Notes: a model not told the origin generated them from the sequence alone. Counted from the first letter of the stretch, positions 1 through 9,953 are shown. The stretch is 64,000 nt of DNA from Sphingopyxis sp. H073 (GCF_001468395.1 NZ_LNSG01000002.1:310001-374000), one strand, 5' to 3'. Numbers and translations: made by a program.

Positions 1-68
1 ATGCGAAAAGGTCACGCTGGCGGTAACCCGAGGAGGGGCAGGCGGACAGGGGACGGGAAGGCAAGGCA

Positions 69-710
69 ATGGATCAGCCGCGCTCATCGGCGCCGCTAAG
101 GGCGGAAGAAACGGGGAATCCCGACAAGACACCGCGCACCGAGCGCGGGCGGCGGACCTTGCGCAAGCTGCTCGACGCCGCGGCGACCGAGTTTGGCGAG
201 CGCGGGTTTCACGATGCGTCGATCAGCGGCATCACGCGCCGCGCCGGCACCGCGCTCGGCAGTTTTTACACCTATTTCGATTCGAAGGACGAAATCTTCC
301 AGGCGCTCGTCCGCTATATGAGCGAGCAGTTGCGCGACCATGTCACCCCGCGCGTGCAGGCGGCCCCCGACGAGATCAGCGCCGAGCGGATCGGCCTTGA
401 ATCCTTCCTCGGCTTCGTGCGCGAGCACAAGGAAATCTATCGCATCATCGACGAGGCCGAGTTCGTCGATTACGCAAGCTATCGCCGCCACTATGAAACG
501 ACGGTCGAACGTATGCGGCAGCGGTTGGAAGCCGGTGCGGCGCGCGGCGAAATTCGCGCGGATGCGAGCGAGGTCCATGCCTGGGCGATCGCGGGGATGA
601 ACGTGTTCCTCGGGATGCGCTACGGATTGTGGGATGCCGACGCCGACATCGCCGATGTGGCGCGGATCGCCAACGACATGCTCGCGAACGGACTGAAGAA
701 GCGGGATTAA
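69..710 (+). CDS. TetR/AcrR family transcriptional regulator
   Basis: A 213-residue DNA-binding regulator. The N-terminal helix-turn-helix is plain: a helix around LLDAAATEFGERGF (residues 34-47), then ITRRAGTALGSFYTYFDSKDEIF (about 54-76), the classic TetR recognition-helix region. The C-terminal ligand domain (about 85-210) is of the general TetR_C kind and gives no clue to the effector. It converges on metW: its TAA and the metW TAA share bases 708-709. What it controls is unknown; family members usually repress an adjacent or divergent gene, but no upstream partner is visible because the window starts 68 bases earlier. The AGGGGACGGGAAGGCAAGGC stretch just before the ATG is purine-rich and supports this start. 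Confidence 0.9.
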   Translation: MDQPRSSAPLRAEETGNPDKTPRTERGRRTLRKLLDAAATEFGERGFHDASISGITRRAGTALGSFYTYFDSKDEIFQALVRYMSEQLRDHVTPRVQAAPDEISAERIGLESFLGFVREHKEIYRIIDEAEFVDYASYRRHYETTVERMRQRLEAGAARGEIRADASEVHAWAIAGMNVFLGMRYGLWDADADIADVARIANDMLANGLKKRD

Positions 711-1300
711 CCGCGCGCGATCAGGAAGATCGCGTGCTCGGCGCGCCAGCTCGCGGCGGCGTCGCTCGTCGGCTTGTCGCCCGACAGATACCAGGCGCCC
801 TCGACCCGGATGCCTTTTTCGCGCAGCAGCTCGCGAAAGTCGCGGACGGTCACATGGTGGATGTTCGGCGTTTCGTACCAGGCGACGGGCAGCAGCCGCG
901 TCACCGGCATCCGGCCCGTCCATAGCAGCGACAATCGCACGCGCCAGTGCGCGAAATTGGGGAAGCTGACGAACGCGCGCGGCGCGATGCGGAGCAGTTC
1001 GCCGACTACGCGGTCGGGGCGTTCGGTCGTCTGCAGCGTCTGCGACAGGATGGCATAGTCGAACGCGTCGTCGGGATAATCGGCGAGGTCGCGGTTTGCG
1101 TCGCCCTGCACCACCGACAGCCCCTGCGCCATCGCTGCCTCGATCGCCGCAGCGTCGATTTCGAGCCCGCGCGCGTCGATCCGCTTTTCGGCGCGCAGTT
1201 CGGCCATCAACGCGCCGTCGCCGCAGCCGATGTCGAGTGCGCGCACGCCCGCCGGAATCGCATCGGCGATGATGCGCAGGTCGGGACGAAGCGCGCTCAC
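707..1300 (-). CDS. metW: Methionine biosynthesis protein MetW
   Basis: A class I SAM-dependent methyltransferase-fold protein of about 197 residues. Motif I is visible as [12 protein letters not shown] near residues 20-31, followed by DARGLEID and a [10 protein letters not shown] segment. These, together with [14 protein letters not shown] and ETPNIHHVT, are hallmarks of MetW. MetW works with MetX in homoserine acylation for methionine synthesis; its exact chemical role is not settled by sequence. I start it at GTG 1300, which overlaps the metX TGA (GTGA), so the two genes are translationally coupled. A much longer upstream extension in this frame would run through metX and is a shadow. Confidence 0.93.
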   Translation of the reverse strand: MSALRPDLRIIADAIPAGVRALDIGCGDGALMAELRAEKRIDARGLEIDAAAIEAAMAQGLSVVQGDANRDLADYPDDAFDYAILSQTLQTTERPDRVVGELLRIAPRAFVSFPNFAHWRVRLSLLWTGRMPVTRLLPVAWYETPNIHHVTVRDFRELLREKGIRVEGAWYLSGDKPTSDAAASWRAEHAIFLIARG

Positions 1301-2418
1301 CAGCCGGCTCCGAGCGCGCCCGCCATGATCCGGTCGAGCGCAGGGACATCGAGCAGGAAGCTGTCGTGACCGAAGGGCGCCGACAGCTCGACGAAACTCG
1401 CCGCCGCACCCACCGAATGGAGCGCCTGGACGATGCGCCGCGATTCGGCGGTCGGATAGAGCCAGTCGGTGTCGAAGCTCACCAGCGTGAAGCGCACATC
1501 CTTGGCGTTCGCGAAGGCACCTGCAAGGCGCCCGTCGTGCGGCTCGGCGAGGTCGAAATAGTCCATCGCGCGGGTGATATAGAGATAGGCGTTGGCGTCG
1601 AAGCGGTCGGTGAAGGCCAGCCCCTGGTGCCGCAAATAGGATTCGATCTGGAAATCGGCGTCGAAGCCGAAACTCTTGATGTCGCGCGCCTGCAGCCGGC
1701 GGCCGAACTTCTCGGTCAACCCTTCCTCGGACAGATAGGTGATGTGCGCCGCCATGCGCGCGACCGCGAGGCCTTTTGTGGGCGCCCGCGCGCTGCCGTA
1801 ATATTGGCCGCCCTGCCAGTCGGGATCGGCCATGATCGCCTGCCGTCCGACCTCGTGGAACGCGATATTCTGCGCCGAATGGCGCGCTGCGCTGGCGATG
1901 ACGACCGCGGAACGCAGCCGCTCGGGATAGGATGCGGCCCAGGCGAGCGTCTGCATCCCGCCCATCGATCCGCCGATGACGGCATGAAGCCGTTCGATGC
2001 CGAGATGATCGAGCAGCATCGCCTGCGCGCGCACCATGTCGGTGATGGTGATGACGGGAAAGGCCATGCCCAGTGGTGCGCCGGTCGCGGCGTCGGGGGT
2101 CGCGGGGCCGCTCGACCCCATGCAGCTGCCGAGGACGTTGGCGCAGATGACGTGGAAGCGATCGGTGTCGATGGGCTTGCCGGGCCCTACCATCCGCGCC
2201 CACCAGCCGGGCTTGCCCGTCGCAGGATGGTCGCTCGCGACATATTGGTCGCCGGTGAGCGCGTGGCAGATCAGCACGGCATTGGACTTGTCGGCGTCGA
2301 GCGCGCCATAGCTTTGCCAGGCGATCGTCACCGACGGCAGCGACTGGCCGCTGTCGAGCGGCAGGGCTGCGGGAATCGTCACGCTCTGGTGCTGGATCTG
2401 GTGAAGCAGGCTTGCCAT
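1297..2418 (-). CDS. metX: Homoserine O-acetyltransferase MetX
   Basis: Transfers an acyl group (acetyl, or succinyl in some proteobacteria) to homoserine in the first committed step of methionine synthesis. The protein is an alpha/beta hydrolase of 373 residues. The nucleophile elbow GGSMGGMQ is seen near residue 150, HALTGDQY near 55 forms the oxyanion region, and FDTDWLYP and GHDSFLLD hold the catalytic Asp and His near the C-terminus. I chose ATG 2418, whose product starts [16 protein letters not shown]; an in-frame ATG 129 bases upstream would overlap hisC and adds non-conserved residues. It is the first gene of a metX-metW pair and is divergent from hisC, with 79 bases between the starts. 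Whether acetyl or succinyl is used cannot be told by eye. Confidence 0.94.
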   Translation of the reverse strand: MASLLHQIQHQSVTIPAALPLDSGQSLPSVTIAWQSYGALDADKSNAVLICHALTGDQYVASDHPATGKPGWWARMVGPGKPIDTDRFHVICANVLGSCMGSSGPATPDAATGAPLGMAFPVITITDMVRAQAMLLDHLGIERLHAVIGGSMGGMQTLAWAASYPERLRSAVVIASAARHSAQNIAFHEVGRQAIMADPDWQGGQYYGSARAPTKGLAVARMAAHITYLSEEGLTEKFGRRLQARDIKSFGFDADFQIESYLRHQGLAFTDRFDANAYLYITRAMDYFDLAEPHDGRLAGAFANAKDVRFTLVSFDTDWLYPTAESRRIVQALHSVGAAASFVELSAPFGHDSFLLDVPALDRIMAGALGAGW

Positions 2419-2497
2419 CGTGCGCGCGGGGCTAAGCGGGCGCGGACAGGCTGTCAACGTGCTGGACTTGGGGCGCACAGCCGCTAAACGGCGCGGC

Positions 2498-3613
2498 ATG
2501 ACCGACGCGACCCCGACCCTCACTCCGAAGCCGTGGATCAGCGGCATCGCCCCCTATGTGCCCGGCAAGTCGGCCGGCGCCGACGGTCGTCCGCTGATCA
2601 AGCTCAGCGCGAACGAAAATCCGCTCGGTACCGGGGACAAGGCGCGCGCGGCGTTCGCGGCGTCGCAGGCGGCGGCCGACGCGCTGTCGCGTTACCCCGA
2701 CCCGGGCGCGAACGAGCTGCGCGCGGCGATTGCGGCGAAGTTCGGGCTCGACCCGGCGCGGGTCATCTGCGGGAACGGCTCCGACGAGTTGCTGCACCTG
2801 GCGGCGGGCACTTATGCGGGGCCGGGCGACGAGATTCTCTATGTGCGCTATGGCTTCGCGGTCTATGAAATCGCCGCGCGCCGCGTCGGCGCTACGCCGG
2901 TCGAGGCCGACGATCGCGACTATGCGACCGACGTCGATGCGCTGCTTGCGGCGGTGACCGACAAGACCCGCGTCGTCTATCTCGCCAACCCGAACAATCC
3001 CACGGGCACGCTCGCGACGCGCGAGGAGGTGCAGCGGCTCTATGCGGGGCTGCCCAAGGACGTGCTGTTCGTGATCGACCAGGCCTATAGCGAATATCTT
3101 TCGGCGGCCGAGGACGATGGCGGGCTCGAACTCGCGAAGACGCAGCCGAATGTCTTCGTCACGCGCACCTTCTCGAAGATCCACGGCCTTGCCGCCGAAC
3201 GGATCGGCTGGGGCTATGCCGCCGCCGAGGTGATTTCGGCGCTGCACCGTATCCGCCTGCCGTTCAACGTCACGCGCGCGGGGCAGGCGGCGGCGATTGC
3301 CGCGCTCGGCGACGAGGATTTCGTCGCGAACAGCCGCGACCATAATGCCAGGTGGCGCGCGTGGCTGGCGCAGGAGCTCGAAAGCCTCGGCAACCATGGC
3401 GTCCGCGTCGTGCCGTCGGCGACCAACTTCCTGCTCGTGCTGTTCGAGGGCGAGGTCAGCGCCGAGACGGTCTACAACCGGCTGATGGATGCGGGCTATA
3501 TCGTCCGCTGGCTGCCGGGGCAGGGGATTCCGCAGGCGCTGCGCATGACGATCGGTACCGAGGCGGAAACGCGCGGGCTGGCGGCGGCGGTCCGCGCGGC
3601 GCTCGCCGGCTGA
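2498..3613 (+). CDS. hisC: Histidinol-phosphate aminotransferase
   Basis: A pyridoxal-phosphate class I/II aminotransferase of 371 residues that converts imidazole-acetol phosphate and glutamate to histidinol phosphate; in alphaproteobacteria it often also serves aromatic amino acid transamination. Visible marks are [12 protein letters not shown] at the start, the LSANENPLG signature near residue 40, ANPNNPTGT near 165, and the Schiff-base lysine in [18 protein letters not shown] near 232. The ATG at 2498 is preferred over the ATG at 2420, which adds 26 residues with no homology. The stop codon overlaps the ATG of the next gene (TGATG), so hisC and tyrC form a coupled amino-acid operon. Confidence 0.93.
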   Translation: MTDATPTLTPKPWISGIAPYVPGKSAGADGRPLIKLSANENPLGTGDKARAAFAASQAAADALSRYPDPGANELRAAIAAKFGLDPARVICGNGSDELLHLAAGTYAGPGDEILYVRYGFAVYEIAARRVGATPVEADDRDYATDVDALLAAVTDKTRVVYLANPNNPTGTLATREEVQRLYAGLPKDVLFVIDQAYSEYLSAAEDDGGLELAKTQPNVFVTRTFSKIHGLAAERIGWGYAAAEVISALHRIRLPFNVTRAGQAAAIAALGDEDFVANSRDHNARWRAWLAQELESLGNHGVRVVPSATNFLLVLFEGEVSAETVYNRLMDAGYIVRWLPGQGIPQALRMTIGTEAETRGLAAAVRAALAG

Positions 3614-4515
3614 TGGCGATCGAGCGGGTCACGGTCGTCGGGCTGGGGCTGATCGGCTCGTCGATCGCGCGCGCCGCGAAGGCGCGGCTGCCGCAGGTGA
3701 CGGTGACCGGCCATGACGCCAGCGCCGATGTGCGCGAAGAGGCGCGGGCGCTCGGGCTGTGCGATACGATCGCCGACGATCCCGCCGCGTCCGTCCTGGG
3801 CTCCGACCTCGTAATTCTCGCGGTGCCGGTGGGGCGGATGGCCGATGCGGCCGCCGCGATCGCCTCGGGACTGAAGCCCGATGCGATCATTTCCGACGTC
3901 GGATCGTCGAAGGCGGGGGTCGCCGATGCACTGGCGAAGGCGCTGCCCGACCATGTCGTCATTCCCGCGCATCCGGTCGCGGGGACAGAGAACAGCGGAC
4001 CCGCCGCGGGCTTCGCGACCCTGTTCGAGGGGCGCTGGTGCATCGTGACGCCGGGCGCGAGCGCGCCCGCCGACGCCGTGGCGGCACTGTCGGGCTTCTG
4101 GGAAGCGCTCGGCGCCAAGGTCGACACGATGGATGCGGCGCATCACGATATGGTACTCGCGGTGACCAGCCACCTGCCGCACCTCATCGCCTATACGATC
4201 GTCGGCACCGCGAGCGAGCTGGAGGAAGTGACCGAGAGCGAGGTCATCAAATATTCGGCGGGCGGCTTCCGCGATTTCACGCGCATCGCGGCGAGCGACC
4301 CCGTGATGTGGCGCGACGTGTTCCTGGCGAACAAGGATGCCGTGCTCGAAACGCTGCAGCGCTTCAACGAGGATCTCACCGCGCTCCAGCAGGCGATCCG
4401 CCGCGGCGACGGAGCAAAGCTCGAGGACTGGTTCACGCGCACCCGCGCGATCCGGCGCTCGATCATCGAACAGGGGCAGGATGATGCCGCGCCCGATTTC
4501 GGGCGGCGGCATTGA
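3613..4515 (+). CDS. tyrC: Prephenate/arogenate dehydrogenase (TyrA family)
   Basis: An NAD(P)-dependent oxidative decarboxylase of about 300 residues for tyrosine synthesis. The dinucleotide-binding GLGLIGSSIARAA sits at residues 8-20. Further conserved segments are SDVGSSKAGV (about 95), HPVAGTENSGP (about 120; the active-site His region) and TSHLPHLIAY (about 190). The start overlaps the hisC stop by one base, indicating one transcript. The pairing with an aminotransferase of the HisC/aromatic type is the usual alphaproteobacterial arrangement and favours prephenate or arogenate as substrate; the two cannot be separated here. No ACT domain is visible. Confidence 0.9.
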   Translation: MAIERVTVVGLGLIGSSIARAAKARLPQVTVTGHDASADVREEARALGLCDTIADDPAASVLGSDLVILAVPVGRMADAAAAIASGLKPDAIISDVGSSKAGVADALAKALPDHVVIPAHPVAGTENSGPAAGFATLFEGRWCIVTPGASAPADAVAALSGFWEALGAKVDTMDAAHHDMVLAVTSHLPHLIAYTIVGTASELEEVTESEVIKYSAGGFRDFTRIAASDPVMWRDVFLANKDAVLETLQRFNEDLTALQQAIRRGDGAKLEDWFTRTRAIRRSIIEQGQDDAAPDFGRRH

Positions 4516-4516
4516 T

Positions 4517-4534
4517 TTTCCGCTGACACGGAAA
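4517..4534. terminator. Possible weak bidirectional hairpin between tyrC and plsC
   Basis: TTTCCG and CGGAAA form a 6-bp stem around a 6-base loop in the 39-base gap between two convergent genes. There is no strong U-tract on either side, so this is only a weak candidate terminator. Confidence 0.3.
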
Positions 4535-4554
4535 GCGGCGGCGGGCCAGTGCCG

Positions 4555-5277
4555 CTATCTGGCCGAAAGCAGCGCCTCCGGCGGGTTCAGCGCATTGATG
4601 GCGCGCCAGACCCGCTCCTCGGCCTCTTCGCGCGGCAGGCCGGCGGGGATCGTCTCGCCGATCCGGTAGGTGATCGTGCCCGGCCATTTGACCCAGCGGC
4701 GCGGCGGATAGACGAGGCCGCTGTTCACCGCGACCGGGATCACGGGCACGCCGAGCATCCGGTAAACGCCTGCGAAGCCCGAGCGGAGCGGCGGCGCCGA
4801 CCCGTGCGGTACGCGCGTTCCCTCGGCGAACAGCACCAGCGGACGACCCTTCGCCAGCGCGGCCTTGGCGGCGTTCAGCATCGCGCGCATCGCCTTGCCG
4901 CCGCCGTCGCGGTCGACCGGGATCAGGCCATAGAAGCGCGCCGCCTGCCCCCAGACGGGGATCGAGAACAGCTCTTCCTTCGCGAATACCGCCGGATGCC
5001 TGAACAGCATCGGCTGTTCGATCGTCTCGAACGCGCCCTCATGCTTGAAGACGTAGAGGACGGGGATATCGGGCATGTCGCCCTCAACGACGATCCTCTG
5101 CCCGAGCACGAAGCGGCATATCAGCCGGTGGAATTGCGCCCAGATGCGCACGAACCAGATCGTCGCATGGTGCGAGACCGGCAGCGAAATGACGGCGCCG
5201 ATCGACGAGATGCTGCTCATGATCACGAACAGCAGCCAGAAGAGGATCGAGCGGAGAAGGGCGATGGTGTAGCGCAT
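4555..5277 (-). CDS. plsC: 1-acyl-sn-glycerol-3-phosphate acyltransferase (PlsC family)
   Basis: A membrane-bound acyltransferase of 240 residues that should acylate lysophosphatidic acid in phospholipid synthesis. An N-terminal hydrophobic segment (about 5-30) anchors it. The family motifs are YVFKHEGAFETIE near 75-87 (an HX4E variant of the usual HX4D box), GLIPVDRDGG near 115-124 and LFAEGTRVPHG near 150-160 (the FPEGTR box), then GVPVIPVAVNSG near 175. It is the last gene of a four-gene minus-strand run ftsE-ftsX-DUF218-plsC, separated from its predecessor by only 11 bases. Confidence 0.9.
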   Translation of the reverse strand: MRYTIALLRSILFWLLFVIMSSISSIGAVISLPVSHHATIWFVRIWAQFHRLICRFVLGQRIVVEGDMPDIPVLYVFKHEGAFETIEQPMLFRHPAVFAKEELFSIPVWGQAARFYGLIPVDRDGGGKAMRAMLNAAKAALAKGRPLVLFAEGTRVPHGSAPPLRSGFAGVYRMLGVPVIPVAVNSGLVYPPRRWVKWPGTITYRIGETIPAGLPREEAEERVWRAINALNPPEALLSAR

Positions 5278-5288
5278 CGGCGCGGTTT

Positions 5289-5819
5289 CTAGAGGCCGAG
5301 GAGCCCGCCCGCCAGCCCGGCGAGATATTTATGATATTCGCGGAACAGGGTCGCGAAGTTCGGCTGGCTCCGCACCGCGTCGGGGACGATCCGAACCGTG
5401 TCGCCGACCGCGCGGCCGATCTCATATTCGGCGCGGCGCATGTGCCAGTCGGTGGTGATCAGGCGGATGCTCTTGTAGTTGCGCCGCTGGACCCAACTCG
5501 CGACCTCGGTCGCGTTCGAGCGCGTATCCTCGGCCTCGAACCCCAGCGCAATGCAGCAGTCGAAGAGCTTTATGGAGCGCTTGTATTCGGCGGCGAGTTC
5601 CCCGGGCTTCACCTCGCGCGCGACGCCGCTGATCAGCAATCGCTTGGCATCGCCGGCCTCGAGCCGTTCGAGCGCGCGGTCGATCCGGCCGGGTCCGCCG
5701 GTCAGGACGACGATCGCGTCGGTCTTTTCGGCGGGTGCGGGCTGCGGCAACAGCAGCGCAAACCAGGCGAAGCCGAGCACCCAGGCCAGGAAGATGAGCG
5801 AAATCAGACGCTTGATCAT
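5289..5819 (-). CDS. YdcF/DUF218 family envelope protein
   Basis: A 176-residue protein with one N-terminal transmembrane segment (about 4-24) and a DUF218 domain. The recognisable segments are DAIVVLTGGPGRIDRALERL (34-53), LLISGVAREV (61-70), DTRSNATEVASW (98-109) and LITTDWHMRRAEYE (121-134). DUF218 proteins (ElyC, SanA, YdcF) act in the cell envelope, but no enzymatic reaction can be assigned. The ATG overlaps the ftsX TGA by ATGA, which links it to cell-division/envelope genes in one operon. Confidence 0.88.
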   Translation of the reverse strand: MIKRLISLIFLAWVLGFAWFALLLPQPAPAEKTDAIVVLTGGPGRIDRALERLEAGDAKRLLISGVAREVKPGELAAEYKRSIKLFDCCIALGFEAEDTRSNATEVASWVQRRNYKSIRLITTDWHMRRAEYEIGRAVGDTVRIVPDAVRSQPNFATLFREYHKYLAGLAGGLLGL

Positions 5820-6721
5820 AGTATCTTCTGGAGGGCGGCGAGCAGGGTCAGCCGCGCGGTCAAAGCTGCGAGCGCGATAGCCAATAGCGGCAGCGCCAGC
5901 AAGAGCGTCCAGCCGGCGGGGCCGAGCGACGCGGTCGCGGCGAGCCCCGAGGTGACCCCCGACCATTGCCAGCCGATCAGCAGCAGGATCAGCGCCGCGA
6001 CGACGGTGCCGAGCGCGATGCCATAAGCCGTGTCGATCGCGATCCGCCGCTGGAACAGCCGCGTGATCTGCTGGTCGGTCGCGCCGATCATGTGGAGCAT
6101 CTCGATCGTCGCATAATGGGTGCCGAGCGCGGCGCGCGCCGTCATGATCACGACCGCGGCGCTCGCGAGCGTCATCAGGACGACGAGGCCGCCCGCGACC
6201 CAGGCGAGCGAACGGATCAGCCGCGCGACGGGGCCGAGCCATTCGGCGTGCGGGATGATCCGCGCGCCCGGTGCCTCGAGCGCGACCAGCGCGCGGAGCT
6301 GGCCCATGTGGCGGGCGCGGTCCTCGCCGACGAAATCGATGTCGATCAGCGCGGGGAGCGGCAGCGACTGCAGCACCGGGTCGTCGCCTTCCGCACCGCC
6401 GAACCATTGGCCGAGCGTCGCCTTCAATTCCTCCTGTTCGACCGCGCGCGCCGAGCGGACGAAGGGCTGCGCGGCGGCGGCGCGGCGCAAGGCGACGGCC
6501 TGTTCGGCGCGGGTGACGGGGTTGGCGGTGACGATCTGCACGGTCACGCGCCCCGCGATCGCGTCGCCGATCGCGTTCGCCGAGCGCGCGAGACCGACAC
6601 CCGCTGCCGCTGCGAGCAGGGTGAGCAGCATCAGGATCGCGATGACCCACGGCGTCGGCCCCGACAGGCGGCGGTCGGGGAGCAGGCGGCGGTGCTGGAC
6701 GGGAACGCGGGGGATGATCAT
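5816..6721 (-). CDS. ftsX: Cell-division permease-like protein FtsX
   Basis: A 301-residue inner-membrane protein. It has a short cytoplasmic N-terminus, a first membrane helix at about 25-45 (ILMLLTLLAAAAGVGLA), a periplasmic domain, then three C-terminal helices (about 170-195, 220-240 and 265-285), the FtsX/MacB permease layout. With FtsE it forms the ABC-like complex that activates septal peptidoglycan hydrolases. It lies 7 bases downstream of ftsE and overlaps the DUF218 gene at its 3' end. The segment ATIEMLHMIGATDQQI near residue 200 is typical of FtsX. Confidence 0.92.
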   Translation of the reverse strand: MIIPRVPVQHRRLLPDRRLSGPTPWVIAILMLLTLLAAAAGVGLARSANAIGDAIAGRVTVQIVTANPVTRAEQAVALRRAAAAQPFVRSARAVEQEELKATLGQWFGGAEGDDPVLQSLPLPALIDIDFVGEDRARHMGQLRALVALEAPGARIIPHAEWLGPVARLIRSLAWVAGGLVVLMTLASAAVVIMTARAALGTHYATIEMLHMIGATDQQITRLFQRRIAIDTAYGIALGTVVAALILLLIGWQWSGVTSGLAATASLGPAGWTLLLALPLLAIALAALTARLTLLAALQKIL

Positions 6722-6728
6722 CGGCGCG

Positions 6729-7451
6729 TCACGATCGGTTCGGCGGATAGCGCAGCGCGCCGGTCGGGTCGGACAGGCGCCCTTTCTCGAGGCGCATCAT
6801 CTGCGCATTCTCGATGCGGCTGATCAGGTGGATATCGTGCGTCGCAACCACGACAGTGGTGCCGAGGCGATTGAGCGCCTCGAACAGCCCCAGAAGGCGC
6901 GTCGCCATCTCGGGATCGACGTTGCCCGTCGGTTCGTCGGCGACGAGAAGCTGCGGCCGCGCGATCACCGCGCGGGCGATCGCGACGCGCTGTTGCTCGC
7001 CGCCCGAAAGCGTCGGGGGAAAGGCCTCGGCGCGCTCGGCGAGACCGATCCAGCTCAGCATCTCGCCGACCGGGCCCGACAGATCCTCCTCGCTCACCCC
7101 CGCGATGCGCAGCGGCAAAGCAATATTGTCGCGCGCACTGAGGTGCGGGATCAGCCGGAAATCCTGGAAGACGACGCCGATACGGCGGCGAAACCCAGGC
7201 AGGCGATGGCGCGGCATCGACACCAGATCCTCGCCGAAAAGCCGGACGATCCCGCGGCTCGGCCGCTGCGCGAGATAGAGCAGCTTGAGCAGCGAGGTCT
7301 TGCCCGCGCCCGATGCGCCGGTGAGGAAATAGAAGCTGCCCGGCTGGAGGTTGAAGCTGATGTCGGACAGGATTTCGGCATCGGGGCCGTAGCGGAGCCC
7401 GACGCCGCTGAATTCGACCATCGCGCCGCCAGACCGGGGCGTCGACGTCAT
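6729..7451 (-). CDS. ftsE: Cell-division ATP-binding protein FtsE
   Basis: An ABC ATPase of about 240 residues. Walker A is [12 protein letters not shown] (about 47-58), the Q-loop VVFQDFRL, the signature [14 protein letters not shown], and Walker B with D-loop [12 protein letters not shown]; the switch His lies in VVATHD. I start at ATG 7451, which has a GGGGGCG stretch about 6 bases upstream; an internal ATG at 7421 ([12 protein letters not shown]) is a credible alternative that matches the usual FtsE N-terminus better. It heads the ftsE-ftsX-DUF218-plsC run and is divergent from the zinc-ribbon gene. Confidence 0.93.
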   Translation of the reverse strand: MTSTPRSGGAMVEFSGVGLRYGPDAEILSDISFNLQPGSFYFLTGASGAGKTSLLKLLYLAQRPSRGIVRLFGEDLVSMPRHRLPGFRRRIGVVFQDFRLIPHLSARDNIALPLRIAGVSEEDLSGPVGEMLSWIGLAERAEAFPPTLSGGEQQRVAIARAVIARPQLLVADEPTGNVDPEMATRLLGLFEALNRLGTTVVVATHDIHLISRIENAQMMRLEKGRLSDPTGALRYPPNRS

Positions 7452-7712
7452 GACGCCCCCATGGCGCGCGCGGGGGCGCCCGACGAACCGTGGATGATGA
7501 CAGCCCCGACGCTCATGCGCCCGGCTGTTACATGCCTGTCCACAGAGGTAAAGTGCTCTGTTTCGCAGGAGGCGGCGCCGGCCCGTTCCCCCGCCCAACC
7601 TCGCGATACGATATGCTCTGGGAGGATGGGCGGGGGAGTGGGCCGGCACCGCGACAAGCTGCGCGTAACGCAGAGCTTGCCACGCGCGAATCGGCATGTT
7701 TAGAGGGGAGCC

Positions 7713-8516
7713 ATGATCCTTGCCTGCCCGTCCTGCCATACGCGCTATGTCGTCCCCGACACGGCGATCGGACCCACCGGACGGACAGTACGCTGCGCCA
7801 ATTGCCGGCACAGCTGGTTCCAGGAGCCCGCGGCGCCCGCCGCCGCAGCTCCACCGACCCCGCCGCCGCCGGCCGAACCGGCTGCGGCCGGGCCCGCGCC
7901 GGTCGTGCGCGAGCCCGATCCGGCGCCTGCCGTGCCGCCGCCCGAAGCGGTGCCCGAACGACCGGTTTTCGTCGAAGAGCCCGTCGCGGCTGCCCCGCCG
8001 CCGCCGCCCGAAGCCTTTGCCGCGCCCGAAACGCCGGTGATCCAGCCGCCGGCGGAAGACGCTCCGCTGCCCTTCCGCCGCCCGCGCCGCAACCCGGCGC
8101 GGCGCTGGACGCTGATCGCGGCGAGCGCGGCGCTGTTGATGCTCGCCGCGACCGGCGCGCTCTACTGGTTCGGGCTGCCCGGCTGGGCGCAGGGCCTCGG
8201 GATTCCCGGGATGACCGACGAGCCCGATCTGGTGATCGAGCTGCCGCCGAACCAGGACCATCGCGAACTGGCCGACGGCACCATCTATTTCGCCGCGTCG
8301 GGGGTGATCATCAACCCGACCGATCGCGAACAGCGCGTGCCGCCGATCCTCGCCGAGCTGCGCGATGCGCAGGGGACGATCGTCTATAGCTGGACGATCA
8401 AGCCGCCGGTGCGGATGCTGCCGCCCAACGAGAAGGTCAATTTCAGCGAGGCCAAGCTCGACATTCCGCGCCGCGCCACGCAGCTGACGGTGAGCTGGGC
8501 GCTACCGAAGGGCTGA
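7713..8516 (+). CDS. Zinc-ribbon (MJ0042-type) single-pass membrane protein
   Basis: A 267-residue protein in three parts. Residues 1-30 are a zinc ribbon with two CxxC pairs (CPSCHTRY and CANCRHSW). Residues 40-120 are a low-complexity proline/alanine-rich linker. One transmembrane helix follows (about 130-150, [20 protein letters not shown]), then a C-terminal domain resembling DUF3426 ([20 protein letters not shown]). The function is unknown; relatives are common next to ftsEX in sphingomonads. An intergenic space of 261 bases with opposing promoters separates it from ftsE. Confidence 0.8.
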   Translation: MILACPSCHTRYVVPDTAIGPTGRTVRCANCRHSWFQEPAAPAAAAPPTPPPPAEPAAAGPAPVVREPDPAPAVPPPEAVPERPVFVEEPVAAAPPPPPEAFAAPETPVIQPPAEDAPLPFRRPRRNPARRWTLIAASAALLMLAATGALYWFGLPGWAQGLGIPGMTDEPDLVIELPPNQDHRELADGTIYFAASGVIINPTDREQRVPPILAELRDAQGTIVYSWTIKPPVRMLPPNEKVNFSEAKLDIPRRATQLTVSWALPKG

Positions 8517-8547
8517 TATCCCAGAGTGTTACGGTGACGTCACGGCG

Positions 8548-9609
8548 TCACAGGCTGATCGCGGCGGCCAGCGAAAACAGGAAGCTGGTCAGCGTCGCGA
8601 CGACGATCGGGGCGAAGCTGCGCCACCCCTGATCGAGCAGCAGGTGCAACCGCGCCTTCATTGCCGTCGCGACGATCGCGAGCAGCAACAGCGCCTGCGC
8701 GGCGGTATTCGCGGCGCCCTGCACTGGCTTCGGGATCGCGACCAGCGAATTGACCGCGGCGACGGCAAGAAAGCCGAGGATGAACCACGGCAGACGCAGC
8801 GGAATGCGCGTCTTGGTATTGGCCTCGCCGCTCCGCGCCAGCCAAAGACCGACGAGCATCAGCATCGGCGCGAGCAGCGCGACCCTCGCCAGCTTGACGA
8901 TCGTCGCGACCTCGCCCGCTCGAGCGGAAAAGGAGAAGCCGCCGCCGATCGCCTGCGCGACGTCATGAATCGATGCGCCGATCAAAAAGCCTGCCTGCTG
9001 GTCCGACAGGCCGAGTTCGGTCGCGAGTATCGGGTAAAGCGTCATCGCGAGTGCGCTCGCGACCGTGATGCCGACGAGCGTCAGGGTGAAGCGCGCCTGG
9101 TCGACGCGCTTGTCGCCGATCAGCGAATAAAGCGCGAGCGCCGCCGACGCGCCGCAGATCGCGGTCGCCCCGCCCGCGAGCAGCGCCGAATGCCTGTCCT
9201 GCCGGAACAGACGCGCGCTTGCGACGGTCGCGACGATCACCGTGAGCATGATGAGCACGAGCAGCGCAAAGGGCAGCGGCCCCAGCTCGACGAGCTGTGT
9301 GGCGGTGATCCGCGCGCCGACGAGGACGATCCCGATGCGCAGCGCGGTCTGCGACATCAGGTCGAGCCCCGCGTGCGTTCGCTTGTCCTGCGACAGGAAG
9401 CTCATCGCGAGCCCGATCAGCAGCCCCATCAGCACCAGCGGCGCGGCATAATGGTCGGCGAGCCACGCGGCGGCGAGCGCGGCGATGGCAGTGACGAAGG
9501 CGCCGGGCAGATAGTCGCGCAGCCGGCGCTTCGCGGGCGGTACCGCCTCGAGCTGCATTTCGCCATACAGGTCGGCCGCCATCGGCCAGCTCTGCTCGGA
9601 TGCGCGCAT
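8548..9609 (-). CDS. YeiH/UPF0324 family putative sulfate exporter-like membrane protein
   Basis: An integral membrane protein of about 353 residues with roughly ten hydrophobic segments. The family signatures LDLMSQTALRIGIVLVGARI (about 80-100), GGATAICGASAALAL (about 145-160) and GASIHDVAQAIGGG (about 215-228) identify the YeiH/UPF0324 permease family, whose substrate is not firmly known. The start is ATG 9609, preceded at about 7 bases by GGGGGAAAG; a longer reading to 9669 lacks conservation. This is the last core gene before the tRNA-Arg junction. Confidence 0.88.
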   Translation of the reverse strand: MRASEQSWPMAADLYGEMQLEAVPPAKRRLRDYLPGAFVTAIAALAAAWLADHYAAPLVLMGLLIGLAMSFLSQDKRTHAGLDLMSQTALRIGIVLVGARITATQLVELGPLPFALLVLIMLTVIVATVASARLFRQDRHSALLAGGATAICGASAALALYSLIGDKRVDQARFTLTLVGITVASALAMTLYPILATELGLSDQQAGFLIGASIHDVAQAIGGGFSFSARAGEVATIVKLARVALLAPMLMLVGLWLARSGEANTKTRIPLRLPWFILGFLAVAAVNSLVAIPKPVQGAANTAAQALLLLAIVATAMKARLHLLLDQGWRSFAPIVVATLTSFLFSLAAAISL

Positions 9610-9710
9610 ACGCTTTCCCCCAAATCGCCGCCCGCTTCGCACATCTGCGCGCGGCGGTCGATAGGCCATTGCTGGCGACGCCCTTGCTTGCTAGAGGCCG
9701 CGCTCTACCG

Positions 9711-9753
<43 letters not shown>

Positions 9754-9876
9754 GATGTCAAGGGCGGCTGGTCTTTAAGTGATGACGAAAAGGAGTTCGT
9801 TTACAAAGGTTTGCGAGAAACGCGAGTAGAGCTTCCAACTCACAGGTTTTCCGCGTAAGCACGGCGTAAGCAATAG
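9754..9876. other. Spacer between split and intact tRNA-Arg; putative element left end
   Basis: A 123-base stretch with no gene. It contains a near-tandem direct repeat of GCGTAAGCA (9853-9871 region: CGCGTAAGCACGGCGTAAGCA), of the kind seen as arm or excisionase sites near attachment ends. Assigning it to attL is inference. Confidence 0.4.
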
Positions 9877-9953
9877 GCACCCATAGCTCAGCTGGATAGA
9901 GCGCTACCCTCCGAAGGTAGAGGTCTCAGGTTCGAATCCTGATGGGTGCGCCA
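9877..9953 (+). tRNA. tRNA-Arg(CCG)
   Basis: A complete cloverleaf: acceptor GCACCCA pairs with TGGGTGC, the D arm is GCTCAGCTGGATAGAGC, the anticodon stem CTACC/GGTAG encloses loop CTCCGAA (anticodon CCG, reading CGG), the T arm is TCAGG-TTCGAATC-CTGA, the discriminator is G at 9950, and an encoded CCA follows at 9951-9953. The acceptor and anticodon-stem changes relative to the 5' fragment at 9711 are both compensated inside this copy, so it appears functional and of separate origin, probably supplied by the mobile element. Confidence 0.95.

Noticed and set aside
1366-2487. Open frame of 373 codons on the plus strand across metX
   Set aside because: Antisense shadow in GC-rich DNA; metX on the other strand has the full catalytic signature.
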